NCBI GenBank assembly: GCA_963711635.1 | Contig: CAVQEZ010000004.1 | Coordinates: forward strand, 248,001 to 312,000 | DNA from: CADEED01 sp963711635 | GTDB lineage: Bacteria > Pseudomonadota > Gammaproteobacteria > Steroidobacterales > Steroidobacteraceae | DNA: 64,000 nt | Reading direction: 5' to 3' | Part shown: positions 18,523 through 29,088 of the stretch, piece after piece | Layout of the letters: the number at the start of each line of letters is the position of its first letter | How positions within the stretch are numbered: the first letter of the stretch is position 1 | Program-made: the position numbers and the translations under genes | The notes under the pieces: model-generated | What the model was told of the DNA's origin: nothing | The model's database searches: none | What the model saw: only the letters and a program-made list of their open reading frames with translations

Positions 18523-19478
18523 GAGCGGCTTTCACCCGTCTCCGATACCACCGGCGCGCAATCGATCGCCAGCCAGCCGATGTCGATGCCCACGCGCGCC
18601 GCATCGAGCGAGGTCCAACTGGAGGCGATGTCGTCACTCGCCGCGCGCGCGTCGCTCAGGATCAACACCAGCGACTCGCGACCCGCCGACAGCGGCCAGT
18701 CGCGCCCGTGCAGCTCGAGCTGCAGCTCGCGCCCATCCGGCGTGCGAAAACGCGCCCGCCCGCCACGATCGTGCAGATCGACGCTGTCCAGCGCGCGGCG
18801 TTCGGCCTTGCCGTTGTCCTTTTCCTTCTGGGGCCTCCAGGAAATTCCACACGAGAACAGTCGCGCCTCTTCGAGGTCCACGTGCGGAAAGCCGGCGATT
18901 TCCTCCACCAGCTCGTCCTTCGCCAGCGTCAGCGTGCGCTTGCGGTACCAGAACAGTCCGTCGCCGATCACCACGCGATAGTCGAGCCAGCGTGCTTCGC
19001 GCGCGCCATGTTGCAGGCACATGCGCTCCAGGGTGCCACCGCGAAACTGTCCGCCGTCGCGCTTGAGAAGAATGTCGCAGCCCGGCACCGATTCGACGTC
19101 GTCGGCCGTCAGCGCGGTGGGATTGCCGGTGTCGGCCTTGCGCGTGAATTGCCGCACCCGCAGCGTGCCATCCGCCTCCGCCGGCTCGATGCTCAGCAGC
19201 ACGCGCCGGCGCCGCTCGAAGGGCTCGTCGTACAGGTACTCCTCGACATACAGCACATGCGTGCCCAGCCAGGTCAGCGGGATGCGGCGCACGTTGATCT
19301 GTACGCGTTCCTGCTCGGCGAGCGAGGCCAGCGGCGACTCACCGGCCTCTCCGGTGATCAGCTCTTCGGAAACGTCGTACATGCCCGACCAGAGCTCGCT
19401 CAAGGCGTCCCGCTCGTCGGCGGCCACCACGTTGGCGGCGCGCGACGGCGCGAGCAGACCGAGCGCGAGGATGGCCAG
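18519..19478 (-). CDS. CpcT/CpeT-family (bilin-lyase-like) exported protein
   Basis: The body of this protein resembles the CpcT/CpeT family, whose cyanobacterial members attach bilins to phycobiliproteins. Matching parts are ALSELWSGMYDVSEE, HVLYVEEYLYDEPFERRRRV, SVPGCDILLKRDGGQFRGGT and ERMCLQHG. Relatives occur in non-photosynthetic proteobacteria with unknown roles, so a lyase function should not be assumed. The N-terminus LAILALGLLAPSRAANVVAA looks like a signal peptide. No ATG or GTG is in frame near it; CTG at 19478 is the best guess. It follows tesB after 8 bases on the same strand. Confidence 0.65.
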   Translation of the reverse strand: MAILALGLLAPSRAANVVAADERDALSELWSGMYDVSEELITGEAGESPLASLAEQERVQINVRRIPLTWLGTHVLYVEEYLYDEPFERRRRVLLSIEPAEADGTLRVRQFTRKADTGNPTALTADDVESVPGCDILLKRDGGQFRGGTLERMCLQHGAREARWLDYRVVIGDGLFWYRKRTLTLAKDELVEEIAGFPHVDLEEARLFSCGISWRPQKEKDNGKAERRALDSVDLHDRGGRARFRTPDGRELQLELHGRDWPLSAGRESLVLILSDARAASDDIASSWTSLDAARVGIDIGWLAIDCAPVVSETGESRS

Positions 19479-19486
19479 GCCCTGAG

Positions 19487-20356
19487 CTACGAATGCGGCT
19501 GGACGAGTCGTATGAGTCCTTCCTGCGCGGTGCTCGCGACCAGCACGCCCGTGAGCGTGTAGAAGCTGCCGCGCGCGAATCCGCGCGCGCCCGAGCTCGA
19601 GGGGCTGTCGAGACAATACAGGAGCCAGTCGTCGACGCGCGCCGCGCGATGGAACCAGATCGCGTGATCGATGCTGGCCATGATGAGGTTGCCGCGCAGG
19701 AAAGACGAGCCATGCGGCATGGTGGAGGTATCCAGCAGCCAGTAGTCGGAGATGTAGGCCAGCAGGCAGCGATGCAGCGCGTCGTCGTCGGGTAGTTTGT
19801 CCACGGCGCGCATCCAGATCTGCCGTACGGGCTCGCAGGCCACGGGCGCCAGCGGGTTGTACTGCTGCACCGGCCGGAATTCGAAGGGCCGCTCGATTTC
19901 CAGCCAGCGGCGCAGTTTCTCCGGGAGTTTCTCCAGCACCGCCGGCGGCGGCTTGGTGAATGGTTTCAGCTGCTCGGGCGGCGGAACCTGCGGGGCGCTG
20001 GCCTGGTAGTCGAGGCCGGACTCGGGCGTCTGGAACGAAGCCGAGCAGATGAAGATCTGCTCGCCATTCTGGATCGCGACGACGCGCCGCGTGGAAAAGC
20101 TGCCGCCGTCGCGGCTGCGATCCACGCTGTAGACGATGGGCTTGTTGAAGTCGCCACGCCGCAGGAAATACGCGTGCAGCGAATGCACCACGCGTCCGTC
20201 CTCGATGGTGGCGCTCGCCGCCTTCAGCGCCTGTCCCAGCACCTGCCCGCCGAATACCTGCGGGCTGCCGGTATCGCGGCTCTGGCCGCGGAACAGGTTG
20301 ACTTCGAGTCGCTCGAGCTCGAGTTGCTGTTGAAGGTCGGCGAGTCGGTCGTCCAT
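19487..20356 (-). CDS. tesB: Acyl-CoA thioesterase II (TesB)
   Basis: An intact 289-residue thioesterase with the double hotdog fold; it hydrolyses medium and long acyl-CoAs in the cytoplasm. Diagnostic segments are FRGQSRDTGSPQVFGGQVLG near the start, VHSLHAYFLRRGDFNKPIVY, VVAIQNGEQIFICSASFQ, and near the end LAYISDYWLLDTSTMPHG, MASIDHAIWFHR and DWLLYCLDSPSSSGARGFA. The Asp-Gln-Thr/Ser catalytic elements of TesB are located in these latter blocks. The ATG overlaps the azurin stop by one base (TGATG), an unusual pairing of a periplasmic copper protein with a CoA enzyme. Confidence 0.93.
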   Translation of the reverse strand: MDDRLADLQQQLELERLEVNLFRGQSRDTGSPQVFGGQVLGQALKAASATIEDGRVVHSLHAYFLRRGDFNKPIVYSVDRSRDGGSFSTRRVVAIQNGEQIFICSASFQTPESGLDYQASAPQVPPPEQLKPFTKPPPAVLEKLPEKLRRWLEIERPFEFRPVQQYNPLAPVACEPVRQIWMRAVDKLPDDDALHRCLLAYISDYWLLDTSTMPHGSSFLRGNLIMASIDHAIWFHRAARVDDWLLYCLDSPSSSGARGFARGSFYTLTGVLVASTAQEGLIRLVQPHS

Positions 20357-20811
20357 CAGAACTTCAGGGAGCCCTTCATCAATGACGCGTGCCCCGGGAA
20401 GCTGCAGAAATAGGTGTACGACTCGCCCTTCTTCAGCGCCGAGGTCGGGAAGGTGATGCTGGTGGTCTGCCCGCCGCCCACGATCTTGGTGTGCGCGATC
20501 ACGCGCGCGTCGCCCTTCTTGACGTGGTCGCTGGCGAAGCCGGCGGCAATGCCGTCGCTCGACACGCCGGCCACGTCGGCGGTCTTGGTCAATACCCAGT
20601 TGTGTCCCATGGCCTGCGCCGGCAGCTTGCCGGAGTGGTGCAGGGTCAGTTCCACCTGCGTGCAATCGGCCGCGACCGCGAGCTCTTTCTTGTCGTACTG
20701 CATGGCATCGGTGCCGGCGATCTCGAGCTTGCAGACCTTGTCGGCGCCGAAGGCATTGCCGGCCAGCGCCAGCAGCGAACAGAGAGCGAAGGTTCGGAAG
20801 GTCAGTTTCAT
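20356..20811 (-). CDS. azu: Azurin, blue copper electron carrier
   Basis: An intact 151-residue periplasmic cupredoxin. A signal peptide (FALCSLLALAGNAFG, cut near residue 22) precedes the mature protein. Copper ligands are visible: Gly69-His70 in AMGHNWVL, Cys136 and His141 in FCSFPGHASLM, with Met145 as axial ligand. Cys27 and Cys50 would form the conserved disulphide. Azurin carries electrons between periplasmic redox partners. It lies between a ferredoxin-NADP reductase-like flavoprotein gene and tesB on the minus strand; the upstream gap is 23 bases. Confidence 0.95.
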   Translation of the reverse strand: MKLTFRTFALCSLLALAGNAFGADKVCKLEIAGTDAMQYDKKELAVAADCTQVELTLHHSGKLPAQAMGHNWVLTKTADVAGVSSDGIAAGFASDHVKKGDARVIAHTKIVGGGQTTSITFPTSALKKGESYTYFCSFPGHASLMKGSLKF

Positions 20812-20834
20812 GGTCGACTCCAGTCAATGAATAG

Positions 20835-21857
20835 TTAGTGGGATACGCCAGGCGTTTCTGCATCACCGGGCTGGTGGTGGTGTATTGCAGGAACTGCTTC
20901 TTGGACGGGTAAAGGTAGTGTTGGATCGCGAATGCCGCGAGAGCGGCCTCGTGGAAGCCGGACAGAATCAGCTTTTTCTTACCCGGATAGGTGTTGATGT
21001 CTCCCACCGCGAAGATGCCGGGGATGCTGGTCTGGAACTTTTCGGTGTCGACCTTCAGGGCTTTCTTCTCCAGCTCCATGCCCCATTCGGCGATGGGACC
21101 GAGCTTGGGATGCAGCCCGAAGAATGCGAATACGTGATCGGCGTCGATGGCGTGCATCGTGCCGTCGGTGCCTTTGACATTGATTCCGCTCAAGACGTCG
21201 CCGCTCATCCGCAGGGACTCTGCCAGACCTTCGATGTACCGCACCTGACCGGCCGCCTCGAGCGCCCTCATCTTGGCCACCGAGGCCGGCGCCGCCCTGA
21301 ATTCCGCGCGCCGGTGCACCTGCGTGACGGCCGCGGCCTTGCCGGCGAAGTCGATGACCCAATCGAGCGCCGAATCGCCGCCGCCGAAAATCGCCAGTTT
21401 CTTGCCGTGGTAACTCGCCGCGTCGCGCACGCGGTAGTGGATGTTCCTGCCCTCGAACAGTTCCGCGCCGGGCACGCCGATACGCCGCGGCTGGAACGAT
21501 CCCACGCCGCCGGCGATCACCACCGCGCCGGCATCGAAGCGCGTGCCGAGGATGGTTTCGACCTCGAAGCGGCCGTCCTCGCGCTTGTGGAGCCGGGTGA
21601 CTTCCTGGCCGAGGTGCAGTGGCGCATTGAACGGCGCGATCTGCTGCAGCAGCCGGTCGACCAGCTCCTGCGCACCGCAGACCGGCAGCGCCGGGATGTC
21701 GTAAATGGGCTTGTCGGGATACAGCTCGGTGCACTGGCCGCCCGGGGTGCGCGAGCGAATCGACGACGTGGCAGCTCATGCCCAGCAGACCCAGCTCGAA
21801 CACCTGGAACAGTCCGCAGGGACCAGCTCCGATAATCAGGACTTCGGTAACGATCAA
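20835..21857 (-). CDS. Ferredoxin/flavodoxin-NADP reductase of thioredoxin-reductase type
   Basis: This flavoprotein resembles the TrxB-like ferredoxin-NADP(+) reductases of Bacillus YumC type. It starts at TTG 21857 and reads IVTEVLIIGAGPCGLFQVFE (FAD-binding), with KPIYDIPALPV, VIAGGVGSFQPRRI, the NADP-binding segment KKLAIFGGGDSALDW, and the C-terminal FAD block GIFAVGDINTYPGKKKLILS. The redox CxxC of thioredoxin reductase is absent, as expected. The stop is restored by one added G near 20849, giving RLGVSH and TAA at 20835-20837; another shift is near 21768. It would pass electrons from NADPH to a ferredoxin. Confidence 0.85.
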
Positions 21858-21974
21858 TCTCGAACCTTCGACTGGCGATTGGGGCGCGCAATGATACCGC
21901 AGGCCCCCATTTCCGATTTAACGTGGCCGCTTTATAGTACCGCAACCACCCGCACACAGCCGAGGGCCGCACCC

Positions 21975-22433
21975 GTGACCAAGCTCAACGTCAACGGCAA
22001 CACCGTGGAAGTCGACGTCGAACCGGAAACGCCTTTGCTATGGGTGCTGCGCGACACGATGGGCCTCACCGGCACCAAGTTCGGCTGCGGCATGGCGCTA
22101 TGCGGCGCCTGCACCGTGCACCTCGGCGGGCAGCCGGTGCGGTCCTGCCAGATTCCCATCAGCGCCGTCGGCGACCAGGCCGTGACCACCATCGAGGGTC
22201 TGTCCGCGGATCGCAGCCATCCGGTGCAGCAGGCCTGGATCGAGCTCGACGTTCCCCAGTGCGGCTACTGCCAGTCCGGCCAGATCATGTCGGCCTCGGC
22301 CCTGCTGGCCAGCAAGCCGCGCCCCACCGACGCGGACATCGACGCCGCCATGGCCGGCAACATCTGCCGCTGCGGCACCTACCAGCGCATCCGCGCCGCC
22401 ATCCGGCGGGCGTCGGAGATCAAGCAAGCCTGA
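21975..22433 (+). CDS. iorA: Small 2Fe-2S subunit of a molybdenum hydroxylase (IorA-like)
   Basis: An intact 152-residue protein with the two [2Fe-2S] sites of molybdenum hydroxylases. The plant-type site is GTKFGCGMALCGACTVHLGG, and the second is VPQCGYCQSGQIMSASALL with NICRCGTYQRIRAAI. The start is GTG at 21975 (TKLNVNGNTVEVDVEPE). It matches the alpha subunit of isoquinoline 1-oxidoreductase-type enzymes, whose large subunit follows. The physiological substrate is unknown; these enzymes hydroxylate N-heterocycles or oxidise aldehydes. The moa/mob genes in this window would supply the cofactor. Confidence 0.88.
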   Translation: MTKLNVNGNTVEVDVEPETPLLWVLRDTMGLTGTKFGCGMALCGACTVHLGGQPVRSCQIPISAVGDQAVTTIEGLSADRSHPVQQAWIELDVPQCGYCQSGQIMSASALLASKPRPTDADIDAAMAGNICRCGTYQRIRAAIRRASEIKQA

Positions 22434-22492
22434 CCGTTCCCAAAAAAAGACGAACCACAAGAACGACCTGACAGCGTTTCTCGGGAGGGAAC

Positions 22493-24617
<2,125 letters not shown>

Positions 24618-24635
24618 TCTGGCGGTGAGAACCGT

Positions 24636-26006
24636 ATGTCGAGCAACGCTGAACTTCACAAGCGGCGCATCGCGGCCATTCCGCGTGGCGTGGGCAATTC
24701 GCTCGCGGTGTATGCCGAGCGCGCGCAGAACGCGGAGTTGTGGGATGTCGAAGGACGCCGTTACGTGGATTTCGCCAGCGGCATCGCCGTGGTCAATACC
24801 GGGCACCTGCATCCGGATGTGAAGGCCGCGATGGCGGCGCAGCTGGAGAAAATCACGCACGGCTGCTTCCAGGTCACGCCCTACGAGAGCTACATCGCGC
24901 TGGCCGAAGCGCTCAACGAGCGCGCGCCGGGGCCCACGCCGAAGAAAACCATCTTTCTTTCCACCGGTGCCGAGGCCGTGGAGAACGCCATCAAGATCGC
25001 GCGCTACGCCACGCGCCGCAGCGCCGTCATCGCGTTCACCGGCGGATTTCATGGCCGCACGCTGGGCTGCATCGCGCTCACGGGCAAGGTCCAGCCGTAC
25101 AAGGCGGGCTTCGGTCCCATGCTGCCGGAGGTGTTCCATGTGCCGTTCCCGATGGCCTTTCACGGCGTGAGCGCCGAAGACTCGCTGGCCGCCATCGACA
25201 ATCTCTTCAAGGCCGACGTCGACCCCGCGCGCGTCGCGGCCATCATCATCGAGCCCGTGCAGGGCGAAGGCGGCTTCTACATCGCGCCGCCGGAGTTCCT
25301 GCGTGCGCTGCGTGCGCTGTGCGACAAGCACGGTATCCTGCTCATCGCCGATGAAATCCAGACCGGCTTCTCGCGCACCGGCAAAATCTTTGCGATCGAA
25401 CATTCCGGCGTCGAGCCCGACCTCATGACCGTGGCAAAGAGCATCGCCGGCGGCGTGCCGCTGTCGGCGGTGATCGGCAAGGCGGAGATCATGGACGCCC
25501 CCGTGGTCGGCGGGCTGGGCGGCACGTTTGCCGGCTCGCCACTGGCCTGCGCCGCAGGTCTCGCCGTGCTCGAGGTCATCGACAAGGAAAAACTCAACCA
25601 GCGCGCCGAACAGCTGGGCGCGAAACTCTCGGCGCGCCTGCGCCAGCTGCAGGCGAAGTTTCCGTGCATCGGGGAAGTGCGTGCCCTGGGCATGATGGTG
25701 GCGATCGAGCTGGTGAAGAACCGGCGCGCCGATCTGCCGGACGCCGAGCTCACCAAGGCGGTGGTGCAGGCCGCCGGGCGACGCGGACTGATCCTGTTGT
25801 CCTGCGGACTCTACTCGAACGTCATCCGCATCCTCGCGCCGCTGACCATTCCCGAAGCGCAGCTCGAGGAAGGGCTGGTATTGCTGGAGCAGTCGCTGGC
25901 GGACGCAACGCAACGCTCAGGCGAGTGCGGTCGCCTGATATTGTCAGGCGCAAGCGCCACATTGGAAAACGCCGCCCCCGAAGGGGCGGCGTCTGTGAAG
26001 CGCTAA
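24636..26006 (+). CDS. gabT: Class III aminotransferase, 4-aminobutyrate type (GabT-like)
   Basis: A PLP aminotransferase converting 4-aminobutyrate (or a similar omega-amino acid) and 2-oxoglutarate to succinate semialdehyde and glutamate. It shows FLSTGAEAVENAIKIARYAT, FTGGFHGRTLGCIALTGK, IIIEPVQGEGGFYIAP, LLIADEIQTGFSRTGKIFAI and the PLP-lysine segment MTVAKSIAGGVPLSAVIG, with GTFAGSPLACAAGLAVLE. Homology ends near LEEGLVLLEQSLADAT (about 25910). The last 30 residues run through a terminator-like hairpin, so the true stop is probably a TGA at about 25934 after a one-base shift. Other amino donors cannot be excluded. Confidence 0.87.
   Translation: MSSNAELHKRRIAAIPRGVGNSLAVYAERAQNAELWDVEGRRYVDFASGIAVVNTGHLHPDVKAAMAAQLEKITHGCFQVTPYESYIALAEALNERAPGPTPKKTIFLSTGAEAVENAIKIARYATRRSAVIAFTGGFHGRTLGCIALTGKVQPYKAGFGPMLPEVFHVPFPMAFHGVSAEDSLAAIDNLFKADVDPARVAAIIIEPVQGEGGFYIAPPEFLRALRALCDKHGILLIADEIQTGFSRTGKIFAIEHSGVEPDLMTVAKSIAGGVPLSAVIGKAEIMDAPVVGGLGGTFAGSPLACAAGLAVLEVIDKEKLNQRAEQLGAKLSARLRQLQAKFPCIGEVRALGMMVAIELVKNRRADLPDAELTKAVVQAAGRRGLILLSCGLYSNVIRILAPLTIPEAQLEEGLVLLEQSLADATQRSGECGRLILSGASATLENAAPEGAASVKR
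25969..25992 (+). terminator. GC-rich hairpin at the end of gabT
   Basis: A perfect 10-base-pair stem, arms ACGCCGCCCC and GGGGCGGCGT, with a CGAA tetraloop. It sits 14 bases before the apparent gabT stop, i.e. inside the open frame. This position supports an earlier true stop. It lies just before the convergent gene at 26017 and could serve both strands. Confidence 0.75.
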
Positions 26007-26016
26007 GACTTGCTAT

Positions 26017-26520
26017 TCAGGGAACGCGCGGATTGAAGGCCGCGAACACGCCGTCCGGGTTGTACTCGTACAACCAGGCATGCAGCGTCCACAGCTGGAA
26101 GGTTTCGTTCCGGTCCCACTCATCAGCAAAGCCGAAATAGCCGCTGGGCGGGCGTCGCGGCGAGTCCTCGAGGGGCATCACGTATTCGACGGCCACGAGC
26201 TTGCGCTTGCCACCGCAGGGATCGTCGGCATAGACGAGGAACTCCGGCTTCTGCAGGTCGATGCGACCGTCGACGCGTTCCAGCTTGCGGTAGTGCCAGC
26301 CCATGTTGGGCATGAACAGGCCGATGTCGACGAATCCGTCGGCCACCGCCTTGTCGACGTCGAGATACCTGGCGTTGGCGTTGCGCACCTCGTCGAGCTG
26401 CAACACCGCGATCGGCGGCGGCCTCTTTCCCTTGCCGGCATTGTGGTCGTGGTCGCCGTGTGCGAGCGCAGCACCGGCGGAAAGGGCTGCGACCAGCCCC
26501 AGAATGATTGAAAGACGCAT
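26017..26520 (-). CDS. Secreted protein of unknown function with His/Asp-rich N-terminus
   Basis: An intact 167-residue exported protein. The signal peptide SIILGLVAALSAGAALA is followed at once by HGDHDHNAGKGKRPPP, a possible metal-binding tail. The folded part contains LDEVRNANARYLDVDKAVAD, VDIGLFMPNMGWHYRKLERV, LQKPEFLVYADDPCGGKRKL, YVMPLEDSPRRPPSGYFGFA and FQLWTLHAWLYEYNPDGVFA. I know this pattern only as an uncharacterised family of exported proteins. The tryptophan/histidine-rich end (LHAWLYEYNPDG) is strongly conserved-looking. It stands alone, convergent to gabT. Confidence 0.7.
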   Translation of the reverse strand: MRLSIILGLVAALSAGAALAHGDHDHNAGKGKRPPPIAVLQLDEVRNANARYLDVDKAVADGFVDIGLFMPNMGWHYRKLERVDGRIDLQKPEFLVYADDPCGGKRKLVAVEYVMPLEDSPRRPPSGYFGFADEWDRNETFQLWTLHAWLYEYNPDGVFAAFNPRVP

Positions 26521-26684
26521 GATGAACTCCTGTAGTTAGTTTGAGCAGGCTCCCCTGGCCGAGGAGCAGACTAACCACCTGAGATTCCCTGCTGAATGAT
26601 CCGCCGTCCGGCGAGCTTGACCGTGCGTCCTGCCGCCCTACGTTTCGTCCGCGGTTGTTGATCGAGCGTCCGGACGGGGGAACT

Positions 26685-27083
26685 TCAGCGCTTGCGCGTG
26701 CGCGTGCGCTCCAGCCACTTCGCGTCGCGCGCCCTGGCTTCCCTGACGCGGAACTTCGTGATGCGCGTGATCAGCGCCCGCGGCAACGGCCGGTCGAGCG
26801 GAAGCTGGATGGTGGCGCTCGAAGTCTTGAAGCCGGCCAGCTCCTTGCTGAACGCGCGCACCGCCGAGGGCGTCGGAAAGAAGCCGATGTGCTTCTTGAA
26901 TGCGGCGAACGTGACCAGGATGCGGTCGTACGAGAACGCGGGCATGCCCCATTTCAACGATTGCGTGGCGCCGGGAGCGGCGGCGGCCACCAGCGCGCGC
27001 ATCTCGCGCAGCTTGGCGCGCACCGCCCTGGGTTCAGCGGCTATGTATTCGGCGACTGTGGTGGGCTTGCTGCGGGTCGCCAT
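26685..27083 (-). CDS. DUF1801 (YdhG-like) protein
   Basis: An intact 132-residue protein of the DUF1801 family, a small fold sometimes linked to iron or frataxin-like chaperones, though evidence for a role is thin. Matching segments are TTVAEYIAAEPRAVRAKLRE, APGATQSLKWGMPAFSYDRI, TFAAFKKHIGFFPTPSAVRA and the end ATIQLPLDRPLPRALITRIT. It is 12 bases downstream of another small gene on the same strand. The 164 bases between its stop and the gene at 26520 hold no clear feature. Confidence 0.8.
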   Translation of the reverse strand: MATRSKPTTVAEYIAAEPRAVRAKLREMRALVAAAAPGATQSLKWGMPAFSYDRILVTFAAFKKHIGFFPTPSAVRAFSKELAGFKTSSATIQLPLDRPLPRALITRITKFRVREARARDAKWLERTRTRKR

Positions 27084-27095
27084 CGCCCGGGCGCA

Positions 27096-27395
27096 CTACG
27101 CTCTACCAGCGTTTGAGTCCGTGGGCGTGTGGAAGTACTCGCTCTCGGAGGCGAGCTGCTCGATGAGGCGCTTCAGCTCGGACATGCGCCCTTCGGCGGT
27201 GCTGATGGGCATGCAATCCTGGCAACGCGTATCGCCGCAGGGCTGACGCGAGTACAGCCAGTACTGGATGGCGCCGGCCAGCAGGCCATCGGCAATGTCC
27301 CAAAGATCCGCATCCTTGTCCTTGTCCGCCATCTTGTTGGCGAGATCCACGGTCTTGGAAAAGGCGGCGTCGAAGGTATCGGCAATCGGTTCCAT
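27096..27395 (-). CDS. Small unknown protein with CxxxxCxxC
   Basis: An intact 99-residue open frame starting MEPIADTFDAAFSKTVDLAN. It is mostly helical-looking and acidic, with KMADKDKDADLWDIADGLLA, a short aromatic stretch AIQYWLYSRQP, and then CGDTRCQDCMPISTAEGR, a possible metal site. The C-terminal part, MSELKRLIEQLASESEYFHT, looks like one helix. No family recognised. It precedes the DUF1801 gene by 12 bases, so the two may be cotranscribed. Confidence 0.55.
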   Translation of the reverse strand: MEPIADTFDAAFSKTVDLANKMADKDKDADLWDIADGLLAGAIQYWLYSRQPCGDTRCQDCMPISTAEGRMSELKRLIEQLASESEYFHTPTDSNAGRA

Positions 27396-27476
27396 GGGGA
27401 CGAAGTATAGGCATCGCGGCCCGGAACCGGAACGCCTGATTCCCGGCCTCCCAACCCTATGTTCAACGGCGGCGCA

Positions 27477-28385
27477 TCATTCCAGCCGCATGCCATGCAG
27501 GCGCAGGCGCTGAGACGGAGAATCGTGCATCCGGAACAGTGTTACATCCGAGATTTCGCCCATATTCATCAGGCGGTTCCGCGGGCCATGGCGGATCTCC
27601 TCGAGCGGAATCCGCAATTCGCGGCGCTCCCGGGGAGCGAACTCGAAGTTGCGATTGAACCTGTCGATGTACTCACGACCATGCCCGATGTCGTGGACAC
27701 GCGTCCCCAGCTTCAACGGCAGGCTGTCGGGATTCTCGACGTCGATCGCCAGGGTGTGAAAACGGCGCCAGTCCGGCACCGGCTCATGAAATGAAAACCC
27801 GGGAAACTTGTCCCGGTCGAACTGCACCTCGAGCGCGCCACCGTGAACGTCGCGTTTGATGCCGTAGCCGACGATCCAGTAGAGCTCGACGCGCGAATCG
27901 AAACTCGCCAGCACCGGGAACTGTGCGTCACGATGCAGGTAGGCACGCACCATGCTAACTATCGGCTCGAGATAGATGATGGCGCAGCCGGCCGCGATCA
28001 GCAGCGCGGCCGCCCGTGTCGCGCCCCGGAACGCGGAACGCCGGTCGAACAAGGCGAACAGCGCGAGCGCGAGCAGCACGCCCACCGAGTCCGCAAACAC
28101 GTCGTCCCAGGACGCATCGCGCCGCAACGGCCTCTGGATGATTTCACTCAGCAATCCGCAAGCGGTGCCGATCAGGCCCGCCAGGGCGTAAAGCCGGATT
28201 CCTTCGACGCGCAGGTCGTGGCGCAGGATGGCCAGGATGAACAGCGTGCCGATCAGGAACAGCGGCACATGCCCGGCGTTTTCGACTGTACGACCGGCAT
28301 AGGTGGGCGGAATCGGCAGCTGCACGAACAGCAGCGCGGCGGCGACCAGGACGAAGGCAAACAGAAGAAGGAGTCGGCGGGACAC
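27477..28385 (-). CDS. VanZ-like membrane protein with C-terminal beta-rich domain
   Basis: An intact 302-residue protein. The N-terminal half has four or five membrane segments in the VanZ style: LLLLFAFVLVAAALLFVQLP, VPLFLIGTLFILAILRHDLR, LAGLIGTACGLLSEIIQRPL (VanZ-like acidic motif), ASWDDVFADSVGVLLALALF and a further one near AALLIAAGCAIIYLEPIVSM. The C-terminal half (about 145-302) reads like an extracytoplasmic jelly-roll binding domain (FDSRVELYWIVGYGIKRD, WRRFHTLAIDVENPDSLP). The start is GTG at 28385. It is divergent from yceH with a 19-base gap. Role unknown; envelope or glycan binding is a guess. Confidence 0.75.
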   Translation of the reverse strand: MSRRLLLLFAFVLVAAALLFVQLPIPPTYAGRTVENAGHVPLFLIGTLFILAILRHDLRVEGIRLYALAGLIGTACGLLSEIIQRPLRRDASWDDVFADSVGVLLALALFALFDRRSAFRGATRAAALLIAAGCAIIYLEPIVSMVRAYLHRDAQFPVLASFDSRVELYWIVGYGIKRDVHGGALEVQFDRDKFPGFSFHEPVPDWRRFHTLAIDVENPDSLPLKLGTRVHDIGHGREYIDRFNRNFEFAPRERRELRIPLEEIRHGPRNRLMNMGEISDVTLFRMHDSPSQRLRLHGMRLE

Positions 28386-28404
28386 ACCTCAGTATACTTC
28401 GCGC

Positions 28405-29088
28405 ATGAACATCCGCCTGTCAGCCATCGAAGCACGCATCATCGGCTCGCTCATCGAAAAGCAGATCACGACTCCGGACCAGTATCCGCTGTCGCTGAAC
28501 GCGCTGGTCAACGCCTGCAACCAGAAGAGCAATCGCGAACCCCTCATGCAGCTCGACGAAGCCACGGTGAAATTCGCCGTCGACAGCCTGGCCAGGCGTC
28601 ACTTCGTCGTGGAAAAGTCGGGCTTCGGCAGCCGCGTGCCCAAGTATCAGCAGATTTTCTGCAATACCGAGTTCGGCAGCCTCAGGTTCACGCCGCAGGA
28701 AACCGGCATCGTCTGTGAATTGTTGCTGAGGGGTCCGCAGACTCCGGGTGAGCTGCGCGGGCGCATTACCCGCTTCGCGGACCTGCCGGATCCCGGCGTC
28801 GTGGAAAGCCTGCTCGAGGCACTCGCGAGCCGCGCCGACGGACCCATCGTCGCACGGCTGCCGCGCGAGTCCGGACGCCGCGACTCGCGCTGGGCGCAAC
28901 TATTCGAGGAACTGCCGGAGATCGTCGCGGCCGGCGCGGACGACACTATCGAGGACTCCGCGCCACGCGTGACGGCCGGCGGCCCGCGTGCATCCGGTGA
29001 GCTGGCGGCGCGTGTGGCCGCGCTCGAGAGTGAAGTGGCCGCGCTGCGTGCCGAGCTCGAGGCCTTGAAGGGACGCGCCGCTCAATGA
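28405..29088 (+). CDS. yceH: YceH/DUF480 family protein
   Basis: An intact 227-residue protein of the YceH family, built of winged-helix units. Diagnostic parts are LSAIEARIIGSLIEKQITTP, DQYPLSLNALVNACNQKSNR, EPLMQLDEATVKFAVDSLAR and, in the second unit, RFTPQETGIVCELLLRGPQT, PGELRGRITRFADLPDPGVV. The C-terminal 35 residues form a coiled coil (ELAARVAALESEVAALRAEL). Function is not settled. The ATG at 28405 begins MNIRLSAIEAR. Its stop overlaps the next gene start by four bases. Confidence 0.9.
   Translation: MNIRLSAIEARIIGSLIEKQITTPDQYPLSLNALVNACNQKSNREPLMQLDEATVKFAVDSLARRHFVVEKSGFGSRVPKYQQIFCNTEFGSLRFTPQETGIVCELLLRGPQTPGELRGRITRFADLPDPGVVESLLEALASRADGPIVARLPRESGRRDSRWAQLFEELPEIVAAGADDTIEDSAPRVTAGGPRASGELAARVAALESEVAALRAELEALKGRAAQ

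Noticed and set aside
19487..21523. A 678-codon frame joining the ferredoxin-NADP reductase end to TesB
   Set aside because: It runs through azurin in a false frame. One added G near 20849 restores the reductase stop, and azurin and TesB have their own starts.
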